A DNA stretch of 64,000 nt from Candidatus Formimonas warabiya (GTDB lineage: Bacteria > Bacillota > Dehalobacteriia > Dehalobacteriales > Dehalobacteriaceae), in assembly GCF_002777255.1 (NCBI RefSeq), contig NZ_CP017634.1, forward strand, positions 1 to 64,000, written 5' to 3'. The notes beneath the pieces are model-generated. The model was not told the DNA's origin and searched no databases. It saw only the letters and a program-made list of their open reading frames with translations. The translations under genes and the position numbers were made by a program. Positions 17,599 through 31,711 of this stretch are shown here, in pieces. Every line of letters starts with the position of its first letter. Position 1 is the stretch's first letter.

Positions 17599-19278
17599 GT
17601 GCACAAGACGTTTAACCTGCAGATACCCAGCGGGATGAAGGATTTACTGCCTGATGAAGCAAGAAAAAAAAGGAACCTGGAAAATGTTCTCATCGCCAAA
17701 TTTCTCGACTGGAGCTATCAAGAAGTAATTACACCTGTTTTAGAATATTATGATCATTTAGTCCCGGCGGAGACGCCTGACGACCAATTTTTTAAGCTTA
17801 TTGACCGGAGAGGCAACATTTTAGCCCTGCGTACAGACATGACGACACCGATTGCCCGGATGGTGTCAACCAGGTTTTCTCCGGAACAATATCCCTTAAG
17901 GCTATTCTATCTTTCTAATGTATTCCGCTACGAAAATCCCCAAATGGGAAGACAAAGGGAGTTTTACCAGGCCGGGGTAGAATTAATCGGGGAGTCGGGA
18001 CCGGCAGCTGATGCCGAGGCAATTGCCCTGGCGGCAGAATGCTTGCGGGAAGCGCAGCTGAAGGGATTTCAGATCAGTATCGGACACATTGATTTTTTTC
18101 GCGGTATTGTGAATGAACTTGACGTAGAGGCAGGAGTCAAGGAAAGAATCATTCGCTCCGTGGCGGAAAAAGATTTTGTCGAGCTGGAGATCCTTTTGGA
18201 AACCTACCGGGTCAATGCCGAGATGAAAAGCTTGATCCTGTCTTTGCCTTCGATCCGGGGTGATATCAGCGTGGTAGAAAAAGCAGAGAAATTAATCAAG
18301 AATCCTATGGCCAAAGCTGCTTTGGAAAACCTGCGGCAGGTCTTCCAATTGCTGCGCGTGTATGGCGTTGATCAGGATGTATTTGTAGATTTTGGCATTA
18401 TGAGAGACTTTGATTATTACAGCGGCATTGTCTTTGAAGGATACAGCCCCGGAGTAGGCGTCCCCATTTGCGGGGGAGGCCGTTATGATCATTTATTGGG
18501 CCAGTACGGGTCTGAGGCGCCGGCAACCGGTTTTGCCATTGGCATAGAACGGTTGATGCTGGCCCTGGAAAAGCAAAAACCCCAGGCCAAACCATTTTTA
18601 ACAATCGCTCTTCCCAAAGGGAAATTGGGTAGTGAGGCAATTCAGGCCTTGAAGGATGTAGGCTACCCCACGGCAGGCCTGGAAACAGATTCCCGCAAAT
18701 TGCTTTTTTCCTATCCGGAACACCGGGTGAGATATATCGTTTGCCGCCCCACGGATGTACCGACTTATGTAGACTATGGTGCGGCGGATATTGGTATGGT
18801 AGGGAAGGATTCCCTTGTGGAGAGCAATAAGGATGTTTTTGAATTGGTGGATCTAAAATTCGGCTTGTGCCGTTTTGTGGTGGCGGTCCCGGAACAGGTG
18901 GCGGAAAACCTGGCTGATGGTGACGGCAAGGTGGCCCTGTCCCATTTTAATCATGCCCGGGTGGCCACCAAATTTCCCCGGGTGGCAGAAACCTTTTTCC
19001 GGGATCAAGGTATCCAGGTGGAAGTGGTGAAGCTGCACGGAAATATAGAGCTGGCGCCGATGGTGAATCTTGCAGAGCTGATTGTCGATATTGTGTCCAG
19101 CGGTGCTACTTTAAAGGAAAATAACCTGGTTCCCATTGCGGATATTTTTCCTGCTACGGCCCGTTTAATCGCCAACCGGGTCAGCTATCGTATGAAGCAT
19201 CGTCAGGTACAGGAACTGGCGGAAAAATTACGGGATTTTACCGGTAACGGAGGTGGTAGAGCATGCGAAAATCAGTGA
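17599..19278 (+). CDS. hisZG: fused HisZ-HisG ATP phosphoribosyltransferase
   Basis: First step of histidine synthesis as one 559-residue chain. Residues 1 to about 330 are HisZ, the class II aaRS-like regulatory subunit ([42 protein letters not shown]). From about residue 332 follows short-form HisG ([53 protein letters not shown]). Short HisG normally needs separate HisZ protein, so the fusion fixes a 1:1 ratio. No stop or frameshift lies between them. GTG start with AAAGGAGA 8 bases upstream. Confidence 0.95.
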   Translation: MHKTFNLQIPSGMKDLLPDEARKKRNLENVLIAKFLDWSYQEVITPVLEYYDHLVPAETPDDQFFKLIDRRGNILALRTDMTTPIARMVSTRFSPEQYPLRLFYLSNVFRYENPQMGRQREFYQAGVELIGESGPAADAEAIALAAECLREAQLKGFQISIGHIDFFRGIVNELDVEAGVKERIIRSVAEKDFVELEILLETYRVNAEMKSLILSLPSIRGDISVVEKAEKLIKNPMAKAALENLRQVFQLLRVYGVDQDVFVDFGIMRDFDYYSGIVFEGYSPGVGVPICGGGRYDHLLGQYGSEAPATGFAIGIERLMLALEKQKPQAKPFLTIALPKGKLGSEAIQALKDVGYPTAGLETDSRKLLFSYPEHRVRYIVCRPTDVPTYVDYGAADIGMVGKDSLVESNKDVFELVDLKFGLCRFVVAVPEQVAENLADGDGKVALSHFNHARVATKFPRVAETFFRDQGIQVEVVKLHGNIELAPMVNLAELIVDIVSSGATLKENNLVPIADIFPATARLIANRVSYRMKHRQVQELAEKLRDFTGNGGGRACENQ

Positions 19279-19847
19279 TGGAAAGAAGCACGGCAGAAAC
19301 CAAAATTGAGCTGGCCCTTCATCTTGATGGGCAGGGTAAATATGAAGGAAGCTGCGGCATCGGTTTTTTTGATCATATGCTGGCTTTGTTCTGTACACAT
19401 AGTCTGTTTGATCTGAAATTAGCCATGACCGGTGATTTGGTGGTGGACGGGCATCACAGCATCGAGGATTTGGGATTGGTGCTGGGGCAGGCTTTGGACC
19501 AATCCTTGGGAAATAAAGCGGGTATCTGCCGTTACGGGACTTTTTTTGTCCCCATGGATGAGGCCCTTGTCATGGCCAGCCTGGATCTAAGCGGAAGACC
19601 TTATTTCTTATATCATGTGGCGGTAGCTTCACAAAGAGTAGGGGATTTTGAAACGGAACTGGTACCTGAGTTTCTGCGTGCCTTTACTTCCAGCGGAGGC
19701 ATTACTTTGCATCTTCATAAAATTTCGGGCACCAACAGCCACCATATCCTGGAAGCCGTATTTAAAGCCTTGGCCCGGGCTTTGCGCCAGGCAGTTTCTC
19801 CGGATGGGCGGGAAACGGGGATTCCCTCCAGTAAGGGAGTGTTGTAA
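19263..19847 (+). CDS. hisB: imidazoleglycerol-phosphate dehydratase HisB
   Basis: Dehydrates imidazole glycerol phosphate. The 194-residue monofunctional enzyme has the metal-binding motifs [14 protein letters not shown] and [14 protein letters not shown] and, later, [20 protein letters not shown]. It overlaps the end of hisZG by 16 bases, with GGAGGTGG before the ATG, so translation is probably coupled. No HisB-type phosphatase domain is present. Confidence 0.95.
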   Translation: MRKSVMERSTAETKIELALHLDGQGKYEGSCGIGFFDHMLALFCTHSLFDLKLAMTGDLVVDGHHSIEDLGLVLGQALDQSLGNKAGICRYGTFFVPMDEALVMASLDLSGRPYFLYHVAVASQRVGDFETELVPEFLRAFTSSGGITLHLHKISGTNSHHILEAVFKALARALRQAVSPDGRETGIPSSKGVL

Positions 19848-19926
19848 GAACGGGACCCGGCATTCGGTTACCGGGAAAACATGATGTTACATCGTCCCTT
19901 TGGACTTTTTCCAGGAGGTGAATGAA

Positions 19927-20541
19927 ATGATTGCAATCATTGATTATGGCATGGGAAACCTGCGCAGTGTTCAGAAAGGCTTTGAAAAAGTGGGTTATGC
20001 CGCTTTTATTACAAACGATCCCCAAAAGGCGCTGGAAGCTTCAGGAGTGGTATTGCCTGGAGTGGGGGCTTTTGAAGATGCCATGAAAAACCTGCGGCAC
20101 ACGGGATTTCTGGACGCCATTAAGCAAGTTGTCCGGCAGGAGAAACCCTTATTAGGGATTTGCCTGGGCATGCAGCTTTTTTTTGAGGAAAGCGAGGAAA
20201 ATGGTGTCCATCAGGGCTTGGGCTTGCTCTCTGGAAAAGTGGTCAGGTTCCGTTTGCCTGATGACATGAAAGTACCCCACATGGGTTGGAACCAAATCAG
20301 AAAAGAAGGAGACTGCCCGATTCTGCACGGGATCTCTTGCGGGGCCTATTTCTATTTTGTTCACTCATTTTATGTGGCCCCGGAAAATTTTGATTTTGTA
20401 GGAGCTATAACAAATTACGGTGTGAACTTTGCCTCCGTCGTGGGACGGGGGAAAATATTCGGGGTTCAATTCCATCCGGAAAAAAGCACGGGCCCGGGAT
20501 TGCATATTTTAAAGAATTTTGGGGTGGTGGCGGCGCAATGA
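19927..20541 (+). CDS. hisH: IGP synthase glutaminase subunit HisH
   Basis: Class I glutaminase partner of HisF. Motifs: MIAIIDYGMGNLRSV, the nucleophile elbow LLGICLGMQLFFE, and GVQFHPEKS with catalytic His and Glu. 204 residues, normal. AGGAGGTG sits before ATG 19927; the in-frame ATG at 19900 lacks a ribosome site. The 79-base gap after hisB contains only a small CCCGG/CCGGG hairpin without a T run. Confidence 0.95.
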   Translation: MIAIIDYGMGNLRSVQKGFEKVGYAAFITNDPQKALEASGVVLPGVGAFEDAMKNLRHTGFLDAIKQVVRQEKPLLGICLGMQLFFEESEENGVHQGLGLLSGKVVRFRLPDDMKVPHMGWNQIRKEGDCPILHGISCGAYFYFVHSFYVAPENFDFVGAITNYGVNFASVVGRGKIFGVQFHPEKSTGPGLHILKNFGVVAAQ

Positions 20542-21278
20542 TGATGATTCCGGCCATTGATATCCGATCGGGAAAATGTGTCCGGCTGGTTGAGGGAAAA
20601 CGCCACCGGGAAACCATTTATGCCGATGATCCGGTAGGAGTAGCGAAAGCCTGGGAAGAGGCGGGAGCGGAAATGATTCATTTGGTTGATTTGGACGGAG
20701 CTTTTGCCGGCTCTCCCCAAAACTTGCCTGTGGTGGAAGCGGTGATCAAAGGGATCAGAATACCGGTCCAATTGGGCGGCGGCATACGAAAGATGGCGAC
20801 GATGGAAAAAGTGCTGGCGCTGGGGGTTAACCGGGTGATCTTGGGTACGGCGGCTGTTTCTCATACCGCCTTGGTGGCTGCTGCCTGCGCAAGGTTTGGG
20901 GAAAGAATTGTCGTTGGCATTGACAGTAAAAAGGGTTTGGTGTCCATTGAGGGATGGGAGGCCACGGTGCCTAAGACCGATGTGGAATTAGGCCGGGAAA
21001 TGAAGAAGCTGGGGCTGGCCCGGGTGGTTTACACCGACACGTGCCGGGACGGCACCCTGCAGGGGCCGAATATTGAAGCTGCCGTCCGGCTGGCAAAAGA
21101 AAGCGGCTTAAAAGTGATTGTTTCCGGCGGCGTCTCTTCCTTGGAGGATCTCAAAAAGATTAAACAGATGGAACACCATGGTTTAGAAGGGGTTATTATG
21201 GGAAAGGCGCTTTATGAAGGAGCCGTTGACTTACGGGATGCCATCAAGCTGGACAGAGGAGAACTGAAACCATGTTAG
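20538..21278 (+). CDS. hisA: ProFAR isomerase HisA
   Basis: TIM-barrel isomerase acting on ProFAR. Begins [20 protein letters not shown], contains [15 protein letters not shown] and [14 protein letters not shown] with the second catalytic Asp (first Asp in AIDI). The start overlaps the hisH stop as ATGA, consistent with coupling. 246 residues. Confidence 0.95.
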   Translation: MMMIPAIDIRSGKCVRLVEGKRHRETIYADDPVGVAKAWEEAGAEMIHLVDLDGAFAGSPQNLPVVEAVIKGIRIPVQLGGGIRKMATMEKVLALGVNRVILGTAAVSHTALVAAACARFGERIVVGIDSKKGLVSIEGWEATVPKTDVELGREMKKLGLARVVYTDTCRDGTLQGPNIEAAVRLAKESGLKVIVSGGVSSLEDLKKIKQMEHHGLEGVIMGKALYEGAVDLRDAIKLDRGELKPC

Positions 21279-22366
21279 CGAAACGCGTGATCCCTTGTCT
21301 TGATGTGACAGAGGGACGGGTGGTCAAGGGAACCAATTTTATCAACCTGAAAGATGCCGGCGATCCCGTAGAACTGGCGAAACTCTATGATCAGGCGGGA
21401 GCAGACGAGCTGGTGTTTTTAGATATTACGGCTTCTTCCGACAGGCGGCGTATTCTGCTGGATGTGGTCAGGCGTACGGCGGAAGAAGTGTTTATCCCCT
21501 TTACGGTGGGCGGCGGGTTAAGAAGCATGGAAGATATTCGTCAACTGCTCACGGCCGGGGCGGACAAAGTATCCCTCAATACTTCCGCCGTCCAGAATCC
21601 TGCCTTTATCAAAGAGGCTGCTTTAAAATTCGGCAGCCAGTGTATTGTGGTAGCGGTAGATGCCCGGCAGAACGGCAGGGGGGGGTGGGAGGTCTATACC
21701 CACGGCGGACGGACCGCTACGGGAATAGATGTGTTGGCATGGGCGAAGCAGGTAGAGAATTTAGGCGCCGGGGAAATACTTTTGACCAGCATGGACCGGG
21801 ACGGCACCAGGGATGGGTACGATCTGGAATTAACCCGGGCTGTTTCGGACAGTGTCCGCATCCCGGTAATTGCCTCGGGAGGCGTGGGTACCTTGAAACA
21901 TGTGGCAGAGGGGTTGACGACCGGTGGGGCAAGCGCTGCTTTGGCCGCTTCCATTTTTCACTATGGTGCCTATAGCATCGGAGAAGCAAAAAAATACCTG
22001 AGCCTTTGTGGGATAAACGTACGTCCCACAAGTGAGCCGGGGGATTTTCCCTTTATGGAGTCTTTGCAATTCGATCACCGGGGATTAATTCCTGCCATTA
22101 TCCAAGATCGTAAGTCAAATCAAGTATTGATGATGGCATGGATGAGTAAAGAATCACTGATTCTTACCTGTATATCAGGCTTTACCTGGTTTTACAGCAG
22201 GAGCCGGAGAGAATTGTGGAAAAAAGGGGAGACCTCCGGCCATACCCAAAGGGTAGAAGAAATGCATTATGATTGCGATGGGGATACCCTGCTGATCAAA
22301 GTGGACCAGCAGGGAGTAGCCTGCCATGAAGGAATATTCAGCTGTTTCCATAATAGAATTAAATAG
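21272..22366 (+). CDS. hisFI: fused HisF-HisI (IGP synthase cyclase/PRA-CH)
   Basis: A 364-residue fusion. Residues 1 to about 252 are HisF ([52 protein letters not shown]), the cyclase that pairs with HisH. After a short linker, residues about 260-364 form HisI, the PRA cyclohydrolase ([33 protein letters not shown], the metal site [10 protein letters not shown] and a C-terminal [11 protein letters not shown]). HisI is more commonly fused to HisE; here hisE is separate just downstream. Overlaps hisA by 7 bases. Confidence 0.95.
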   Translation: MLAKRVIPCLDVTEGRVVKGTNFINLKDAGDPVELAKLYDQAGADELVFLDITASSDRRRILLDVVRRTAEEVFIPFTVGGGLRSMEDIRQLLTAGADKVSLNTSAVQNPAFIKEAALKFGSQCIVVAVDARQNGRGGWEVYTHGGRTATGIDVLAWAKQVENLGAGEILLTSMDRDGTRDGYDLELTRAVSDSVRIPVIASGGVGTLKHVAEGLTTGGASAALAASIFHYGAYSIGEAKKYLSLCGINVRPTSEPGDFPFMESLQFDHRGLIPAIIQDRKSNQVLMMAWMSKESLILTCISGFTWFYSRSRRELWKKGETSGHTQRVEEMHYDCDGDTLLIKVDQQGVACHEGIFSCFHNRIK

Positions 22367-22395
22367 GGTATTAAATATTTATAGGAGGGAAGCTC

Positions 22396-22689
22396 ATGGC
22401 CGTTACCGATTTGGGCGAAGTTCTGGCAGAAGTTTACCAGGTAGTATTAGAACGGAAAGCTGCTCTGCCTGAAGGGTCATATACTACGTATTTGTTTACA
22501 AAAGGACAGGATAAGATTTTAAAAAAAGTGGGAGAAGAGGCGGCGGAGGTCATCATTGGCTCCAAGAATCAGGATAAATCTGAAGTAATTTATGAAACCG
22601 CTGATTTGCTCTATCATTTGTTGGTCCTTTTAGGGTTCCATGAAATCAGTTTAGAGGAGATTGCTTTGGAATTGTTAAACAGGCGTTGA
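22396..22689 (+). CDS. hisE: phosphoribosyl-ATP pyrophosphatase HisE
   Basis: Hydrolyses phosphoribosyl-ATP to PR-AMP. 97 residues with KKVGEEAAEVIIGSKN and YETADLLYHLLVLL, the MazG-like helical motifs of HisE. TAGGAGG lies before the ATG. Last gene of the his operon. hisD, hisC and a histidinol-phosphate phosphatase are not in the window. Confidence 0.94.
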   Translation: MAVTDLGEVLAEVYQVVLERKAALPEGSYTTYLFTKGQDKILKKVGEEAAEVIIGSKNQDKSEVIYETADLLYHLLVLLGFHEISLEEIALELLNRR

Positions 22690-22741
22690 GAAAAGGTCAG
22701 TATAATCACCAGGCAACTGGGAAAATTAAGTATGGCAGTGC

Positions 22742-22764
22742 CAGCCCTGAAGGGCTGTTTTTTT
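22742..22764 (+). terminator. his operon terminator
   Basis: CAGCCCT/AGGGCTG hairpin with a GA loop and seven T. It lies in the gap between hisE and pcrA. Confidence 0.8.
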
Positions 22765-22854
22765 GTTTATTCTGCAATAATTGGCGGCAGGTAACAGGAT
22801 TTTATTTTGCTCTGGCGAAAATTAATTATGGGATAAGCGTCAGAGGAGGAGAAT

Positions 22855-27062
<4,208 letters not shown>

Positions 27063-27136
27063 AGAGGCTCCTATTCCGAACCGGAATCAAAATGAATTGG
27101 TTCAAACTTTAAGGCATCACTTCTCGACTTAAAATA

Positions 27137-27169
27137 AAAGTTCTTAGTAAAGTCTAGGAACTTTTTTTA
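27137..27169 (+). terminator. pcrA-ligA terminator
   Basis: AAAGTTCTTAG/CTAGGAACTTT stem (one wobble) with a TAAAGT loop, followed by a run of T. Confidence 0.85.
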
Positions 27170-27258
27170 TATCATTTAAAAAATTTAAAGGAATTTAGCA
27201 TATTTAGTCAAATTATGGATAGATATGCAATATTTTAGCACAATTGATGGAGGCAACT

Positions 27259-28485
27259 ATGGAAGCTTTCGTGGCTAGGCAGCCAATCATGGACCGTCAA
27301 CAAAGAGTGACTTTTTATGAACTGTTTTTTCGGTCGGGACTGGAAAATTTTTTTGATGGCACAGAATACGATAAGGCTACAGCCGATGTCATTGTGAACA
27401 GCTTCTTTGTCATAGGAATCAAAAAGTTGACCGGTGGCAAACGGGCTTTAGTGAATTTTACCGAAAACCTCTTAATTAATGATATCGCAAGTATCTTACC
27501 GCCGAACCTAATTGGCATTGAAATTCTAGAGACTGTTGAGCCTAGTGATGATGTGATTGCTGCCTGCAAAAAGCTGAAACAGATGGGATATTTTTTAGTA
27601 TTGGATGATTTTGTATTTGAGGATAGGTTAATGCCTCTCGTGAAGTTAGCAGATATCATCAAGGTGGATTTTTTGAACACCACGATGGCAGACAAAATAT
27701 CTCTCGTGAAGCGATTTGGCAATAAGCATACCAAATTTTTGGCGGAAAAGCTGGAAGGTCAGGAGGATTTTGAATTTGCCTTTAACCTGGGATACTCCTA
27801 TTTTCAGGGCTATTATTTTAGCAAACCGGATATTGTGGTCCAACGGGATATTCCCAGTTTTAAAATAAATTACTTGATGCTGCTGAAGGAAATCACAAAG
27901 CCGGTGCGAGAACTCAATTTCGACCTGATGGAAATGATTATCAAGCGGGATATTTCTATTTCTTATAAACTGCTAAAATATATTAATTGTATTGGTTTTC
28001 AATGTATCTATCGCATTAAATCCATCAAACATGCCCTGGTATTGCTGGGACAGAAGGAAGTCATGAAATGGATCAGCCTCTATATTTTAAAAGGTCTGGG
28101 GAATGATAAGCCGGACGTTTTGATGCTGATATCCATTTCCCGGGCCAGGTTTTGCGAACTGCTGGCACCGCTGGGTGGGTTGGAAAAACATAGTTTTGAG
28201 CTATTTCTCATGGGCATGTTTTCCATGATCGACGCCTTGATGGATCAGCCAAAGCCCCTCATACTGGAATCTCTTCCCATTTCCGACGAAGTAAAAAATG
28301 TGTTGCTGGAGGGCAACGGGAAGTATAGCAATATTTATCATTTGATGCTGTCTTATGAAAAAGGCAGGTGGGAGAGTGTCTCTTCTTTTTGCAAAATTCT
28401 TCATATCAGCGAAAAAGAAGTAGCCAAGGTTTATTTGGAGGCAGTGAACTGGACGAATCGCATTATTCTGGCCAATTGCGTATAG
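27259..28485 (+). CDS. EAL-HDOD signalling protein (YuxH/CdgJ type)
   Basis: A 408-residue protein with an N-terminal EAL-like domain (about 1-200; starts FVARQPIMDRQQRVTFYELFFR) and a C-terminal HDOD domain (about 200-400; ISISYKLLKYINC and IKHALVLLGQKEVMKWISL). The EAL motif is YEL here and later catalytic acidic sites look incomplete, so c-di-GMP breakdown is unlikely; a sensing or scaffold role is typical of this family. ATG 27259 with GGAGG close upstream is chosen over the TTG at 27244. It is monocistronic and convergent with cotJC. Confidence 0.85.
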   Translation: MEAFVARQPIMDRQQRVTFYELFFRSGLENFFDGTEYDKATADVIVNSFFVIGIKKLTGGKRALVNFTENLLINDIASILPPNLIGIEILETVEPSDDVIAACKKLKQMGYFLVLDDFVFEDRLMPLVKLADIIKVDFLNTTMADKISLVKRFGNKHTKFLAEKLEGQEDFEFAFNLGYSYFQGYYFSKPDIVVQRDIPSFKINYLMLLKEITKPVRELNFDLMEMIIKRDISISYKLLKYINCIGFQCIYRIKSIKHALVLLGQKEVMKWISLYILKGLGNDKPDVLMLISISRARFCELLAPLGGLEKHSFELFLMGMFSMIDALMDQPKPLILESLPISDEVKNVLLEGNGKYSNIYHLMLSYEKGRWESVSSFCKILHISEKEVAKVYLEAVNWTNRIILANCV

Positions 28486-28494
28486 AAAACGAAG

Positions 28495-28551
28495 AAAACC
28501 CTTAAAGTAGACTGTAGGTCTTTTTACAAATCACTTTAAGGGTTTCGTTTT
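28495..28551. terminator. bidirectional terminator, EAL-HDOD / cotJC
   Basis: 13-base arms AAACCCTTAAAGT/ACTTTAAGGGTTT around a roughly 28-base interior. AAAACGA lies on the left and CGTTTT on the right, so it can serve both convergent genes. Confidence 0.75.
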
Positions 28552-28565
28552 AACTGGAGTAGCCG

Positions 28566-29138
28566 TTAATAATATTTTTTTTCGTTCATGAGCGCCTGAA
28601 CATAGTCTAAGGTCTCCCCAAAACGCTGGAAGTGGACGACTTCCCTCTCCCTTAAAAATCTCAGGGTATCAATGATCCCCTGATCATCCGTTAGGTGAAT
28701 CAGATGCTCATAGGTGGCCCGGGCTTTTTGTTCCGCAGCCATATCCTCGGTCAAATCGGCTACCGGGTCTCCTAAACAGGCCACATATTTGGCGGACCAG
28801 GGCACGCCGTTGGCATCCGACCAGAACATGCCGTTATCATGCTGGGCATACCAGCCCCCTAAGCCGGCTTCCTCCATTTCTTCCGCAGAAGCCCCTTTAA
28901 TTAACTTGTAAACCAGCGAGGCGATAATCTCCATGTGGGCCAGTTCTTCCGTGCCGATGTCCGTCAAGATGGCCTTGGCTCTTTCTGTGGGCATACTGTA
29001 TCTTTGATTTAAGTAACGCAAAGATGCGGAGAGCTCGCCGTCCGGACCCCCGTACTGGGTCACAAGATTCTTGGCCATTTTGATATCCTTGCCGGAAACG
29101 CGGGCGGGATACTGCAATTTTTTTTCATAGATCCACAT
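28566..29138 (-). CDS. cotJC: spore coat protein CotJC (manganese-catalase family)
   Basis: CotJC, a spore-coat protein of the Mn-catalase ferritin-like family. 190 residues with LSASLRYLNQRYSMP, GTEELAHMEIIASLVYKLI and REREVVHFQRFGETLDYVQ; the EExxH/ExxxH pattern of the di-metal site is visible. GGAGG before the ATG. Last gene of cotJA-B-C read leftwards, expressed in the mother cell in Bacillus. Confidence 0.95.
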   Translation of the reverse strand: MWIYEKKLQYPARVSGKDIKMAKNLVTQYGGPDGELSASLRYLNQRYSMPTERAKAILTDIGTEELAHMEIIASLVYKLIKGASAEEMEEAGLGGWYAQHDNGMFWSDANGVPWSAKYVACLGDPVADLTEDMAAEQKARATYEHLIHLTDDQGIIDTLRFLREREVVHFQRFGETLDYVQALMNEKKYY

Positions 29139-29155
29139 TTATTTTTCCTCCCTCT

Positions 29156-29413
29156 TTAATCTTCTTCCCATGGCCAAGGGGATTGGATCCATTGCCAGGG
29201 AAACTGGCTGGGACTGGAACCGAAATTGGCTAGAGGTCCGTATCTTATTTCATACATGTTCTTTACGTTCATTAATTCCTCCGTAAATCTGTTGTAATCG
29301 CATAATGCCTGTTCATTTTCCGGATGGGTGTCCAAAAACAGGTTTAATTCTACGGCGGCGAATTCTAATTCCTGAATTTTTCTCAACAGGCTCCTCCGGT
29401 TTGATTTTGACAT
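29156..29413 (-). CDS. cotJB: spore coat protein CotJB
   Basis: 85 residues, with the CotJB pattern LLRKIQELEFAAVELNLFLDTHPENEQAL and DYNRFTEELMNVKNMYE, ending in a Trp/Pro-rich tail. The ATG at 29413 has a GGGGGTG ribosome site; the longer frame to 29497 overlaps cotJA and is not a natural start. 17 bases separate it from cotJC. Confidence 0.93.
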   Translation of the reverse strand: MSKSNRRSLLRKIQELEFAAVELNLFLDTHPENEQALCDYNRFTEELMNVKNMYEIRYGPLANFGSSPSQFPWQWIQSPWPWEED

Positions 29414-29426
29414 GATTTTCACCCCC

Positions 29427-29585
29427 TTATTTCTTTCTCGTCTTGTAAGGCCGGTACAGAGATGGGAAAATCGTTCCTTTTTCCAAGGCTTCATCAAGTG
29501 GGTACAGGCATTCGTATTCCTGATAAGGTATATACGCCTGGGCTAATGGTAGCCTTTCCATAGGCATCATGTCTTTTTTTGCCAT
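29427..29585 (-). CDS. cotJA: spore coat associated protein CotJA
   Basis: 52 residues: MAKKDMMPMERLPLAQAYIP, then YQEYECLYPLDEALEKGTIFPSLYRPYK in the typical CotJA form. AAAGGAGTG lies before ATG 29585; the longer frame to 29711 runs through the upstream hairpin and is unlikely. First gene of the coat operon. A mother-cell sigma promoter is expected in the 95 bases upstream but I could not identify one with confidence. Confidence 0.92.
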   Translation of the reverse strand: MAKKDMMPMERLPLAQAYIPYQEYECLYPLDEALEKGTIFPSLYRPYKTRKK

Positions 29586-29680
29586 TATTCTCACTCCTTT
29601 TTTAAATTTTCGATACATTCTATTCAAAAAAGCTTGTGTTTGGTGACAACACAGGGCGGTATTGATGATATATAGAAAAA

Positions 29681-29710
29681 TGCGACAGGGGACGGTTCTC
29701 CCCTGTCGCA
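29681..29710 (-). terminator. perfect 12-bp inverted repeat, REP-like; sensor-kinase terminator
   Basis: TGCGACAGGGGA, six-base loop CGGTTC, TCCCCTGTCGCA: arms are perfect. On the minus strand it is followed by TTTTTC just after the sensor kinase stop, so it can terminate that transcript. The GGGGACGGTTCT core resembles widely scattered repeat units of Firmicute genomes. Confidence 0.75.
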
Positions 29711-29725
29711 CCAGCCAGATTCAAA

Positions 29726-31711
29726 TTAACTTTCTATCCACAAAGGGATCTCAACAGTAACTTTAAACAAATCCCCGTCAATATCGATATTAAATTTCCC
29801 TCCCTGGATCGTTGCCAGGCTTTGGGCAATAGAAAGGCCCAGGCCCGACCCTTCTGTGCTTCTGGACGCATCCCCCCGGACAAAACGTTCCGTTAACTGT
29901 TCAGGGGGAATGTCGAGGGGATAGGAAGAAATGTTTTTGACAGTTAACAACCCATAGCTTGGATTTTGATCGATATGGAGATATACCCTGGAATGGGGCA
30001 TGGAGTATTTAACCACGTTGGACAGGAGGTTTTCCACGATACGCCACATGCACTTTCCATCCGCACGAACGAAGGTTTTCTTCTCACCGGCACTCATTCG
30101 TATTTCCAGCTCTGCTTGATTAATTTTTTCTTCGTACTCTCCACAGGCTTGCAGCACCAGTTCTTGAAGGTCGACCTTTTCTACCGTGATGGCAAGATTA
30201 CCGCTGGAGGCTTTACTGGCTTCCGTTAAATCCTCAATAAGCTGTTTTAATCTCTGGGATTTTTCTTCCAAAATGGTTAAATATTCAGCCGCCTTTTCAT
30301 TATTGAGCTCTTCTTTTTTCAATAAATCCACATAGTTCATAATGGAGGTCAGAGGTGTTTTCAGGTCATGAGAGACATTGGTAATCAAGTCTGTTTTCAT
30401 GCGCTCACCTTTGATGGCCTCGGCAACGGCATTTTTCAGTCCCCCTTGAATGCTTTGGATGTCTTCCGCAAAACTAGAAAAAGCGACAGATACTTTGGAC
30501 TGATCCAGGGGATAATCTAAGTTGCCCGTGGATGTTTCTTTGGCGGCTTCCATGATTTGGGTAAGAGACCGCAGTGCCTGAGCGGTAAAATAGATGGCCG
30601 CTAAATTGAAAGCGATGATGATAAACCCTGTGAACAGGACGCCCACCGTGTCATTATTTAAAAACCCGGCGATCAAAAATAAAATACCGTTGATCGCTCC
30701 GTATGCCAGCAGGAGGCCCAGGGTCCATGCTTTAAATATTTTTCCCTGGAAACACAGGGTGCTAAACCTGACAAGGTAAACAAATAAATGATAGATCAAA
30801 GTATTCTTGAAAATAATGCCCTTCTTGTACTGCCTGACCAGGGATAAAAAATAAGTCAGGCCAATCAATAGATCGATACCAAATAGCACCGTTACTAAAA
30901 TTAATGATCCGTAAAAATCGCCAAAATTAAGACCATTCATCATATCCAGTGAGCATGCTGCGGCAAATAACACCAGCAAGGTGAGCACGTCGCTATAAAT
31001 TTTATCTACAAAAGTAAGAGCGATTTCACCGCCCTTTTCCCGCCTTCCCGCCACCCCAACCAGGTAGCTAAAGGTGAAAACCAATAGGATCAGTGATCCG
31101 ATTAATAGAGGGAGGGCATAGGGCAAAAAGTCTTTCATCCTGGAATAAGAGGTAAGGTCCTCATAAAATGCATCCCCTTCTTTTAAAGGTTCTATCACTG
31201 CTGCATAATACTCATAGGGAGTGTCGGTCAACATTTGCTTAAGATCTGGATCCAGGGGATACGTGGAATAAGTGTTCTGCTTACCAAGATATACAAAGGA
31301 GGGCTGCTTCTTGATGACGGCGGCCGGATCTCCGGAGGTCACATTGGTAAAGGTTTCCCCCGTTTGGGTATTTTTTAGATAATAGGCAAAGTTTACGGTT
31401 TGAGCTAGCTCCGTTTTCAGGTAACTCAACCTATTCAGACCTTCCCTGATTTCGTCTTCCGACTGAGCGGAAGCCCTAATATGATTTTCATCCTTAAGCC
31501 TTAGCTTTAATTCCAGCACATTATCGGCAAGTCTGGCAAATTCATATTTAAAATCATTGGTTTCAAAATAACTTTTGCTGCGTATTTTTTCTCCATTGTA
31601 TAATAGAAAAATGCCGCTGCCCAAGCTGCCCATAATCGACAGCCATAAAATAATCACGGCGATAATCTTGATTCCTAGCGCGTATTTAATATCTTTCAAT
31701 TTTGTATCCAA
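29726..31711 (-). CDS. membrane sensor histidine kinase
   Basis: A 661-residue kinase of the VanS-like class. TM1 is near residues 10-34, followed by an extracellular part to about residue 190, then some five further membrane segments (for example LPYALPLLIGSLILLVFTF and LGLLLAYGAINGILFLIAG). Next come a HisKA domain with ITNVSHDLKTPLTSIMNYVD (phospho-acceptor His) and a HATPase with ENLLSNVVKYSMP and STEGSGLGLSIAQSLA. Starts at TTG 31711, overlapping the response regulator end by 26 bases. The multi-TM block between the sensor loop and HisKA is longer than in simple two-TM kinases. Ligand unknown. Confidence 0.9.
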   Translation of the reverse strand: MDTKLKDIKYALGIKIIAVIILWLSIMGSLGSGIFLLYNGEKIRSKSYFETNDFKYEFARLADNVLELKLRLKDENHIRASAQSEDEIREGLNRLSYLKTELAQTVNFAYYLKNTQTGETFTNVTSGDPAAVIKKQPSFVYLGKQNTYSTYPLDPDLKQMLTDTPYEYYAAVIEPLKEGDAFYEDLTSYSRMKDFLPYALPLLIGSLILLVFTFSYLVGVAGRREKGGEIALTFVDKIYSDVLTLLVLFAAACSLDMMNGLNFGDFYGSLILVTVLFGIDLLIGLTYFLSLVRQYKKGIIFKNTLIYHLFVYLVRFSTLCFQGKIFKAWTLGLLLAYGAINGILFLIAGFLNNDTVGVLFTGFIIIAFNLAAIYFTAQALRSLTQIMEAAKETSTGNLDYPLDQSKVSVAFSSFAEDIQSIQGGLKNAVAEAIKGERMKTDLITNVSHDLKTPLTSIMNYVDLLKKEELNNEKAAEYLTILEEKSQRLKQLIEDLTEASKASSGNLAITVEKVDLQELVLQACGEYEEKINQAELEIRMSAGEKKTFVRADGKCMWRIVENLLSNVVKYSMPHSRVYLHIDQNPSYGLLTVKNISSYPLDIPPEQLTERFVRGDASRSTEGSGLGLSIAQSLATIQGGKFNIDIDGDLFKVTVEIPLWIES

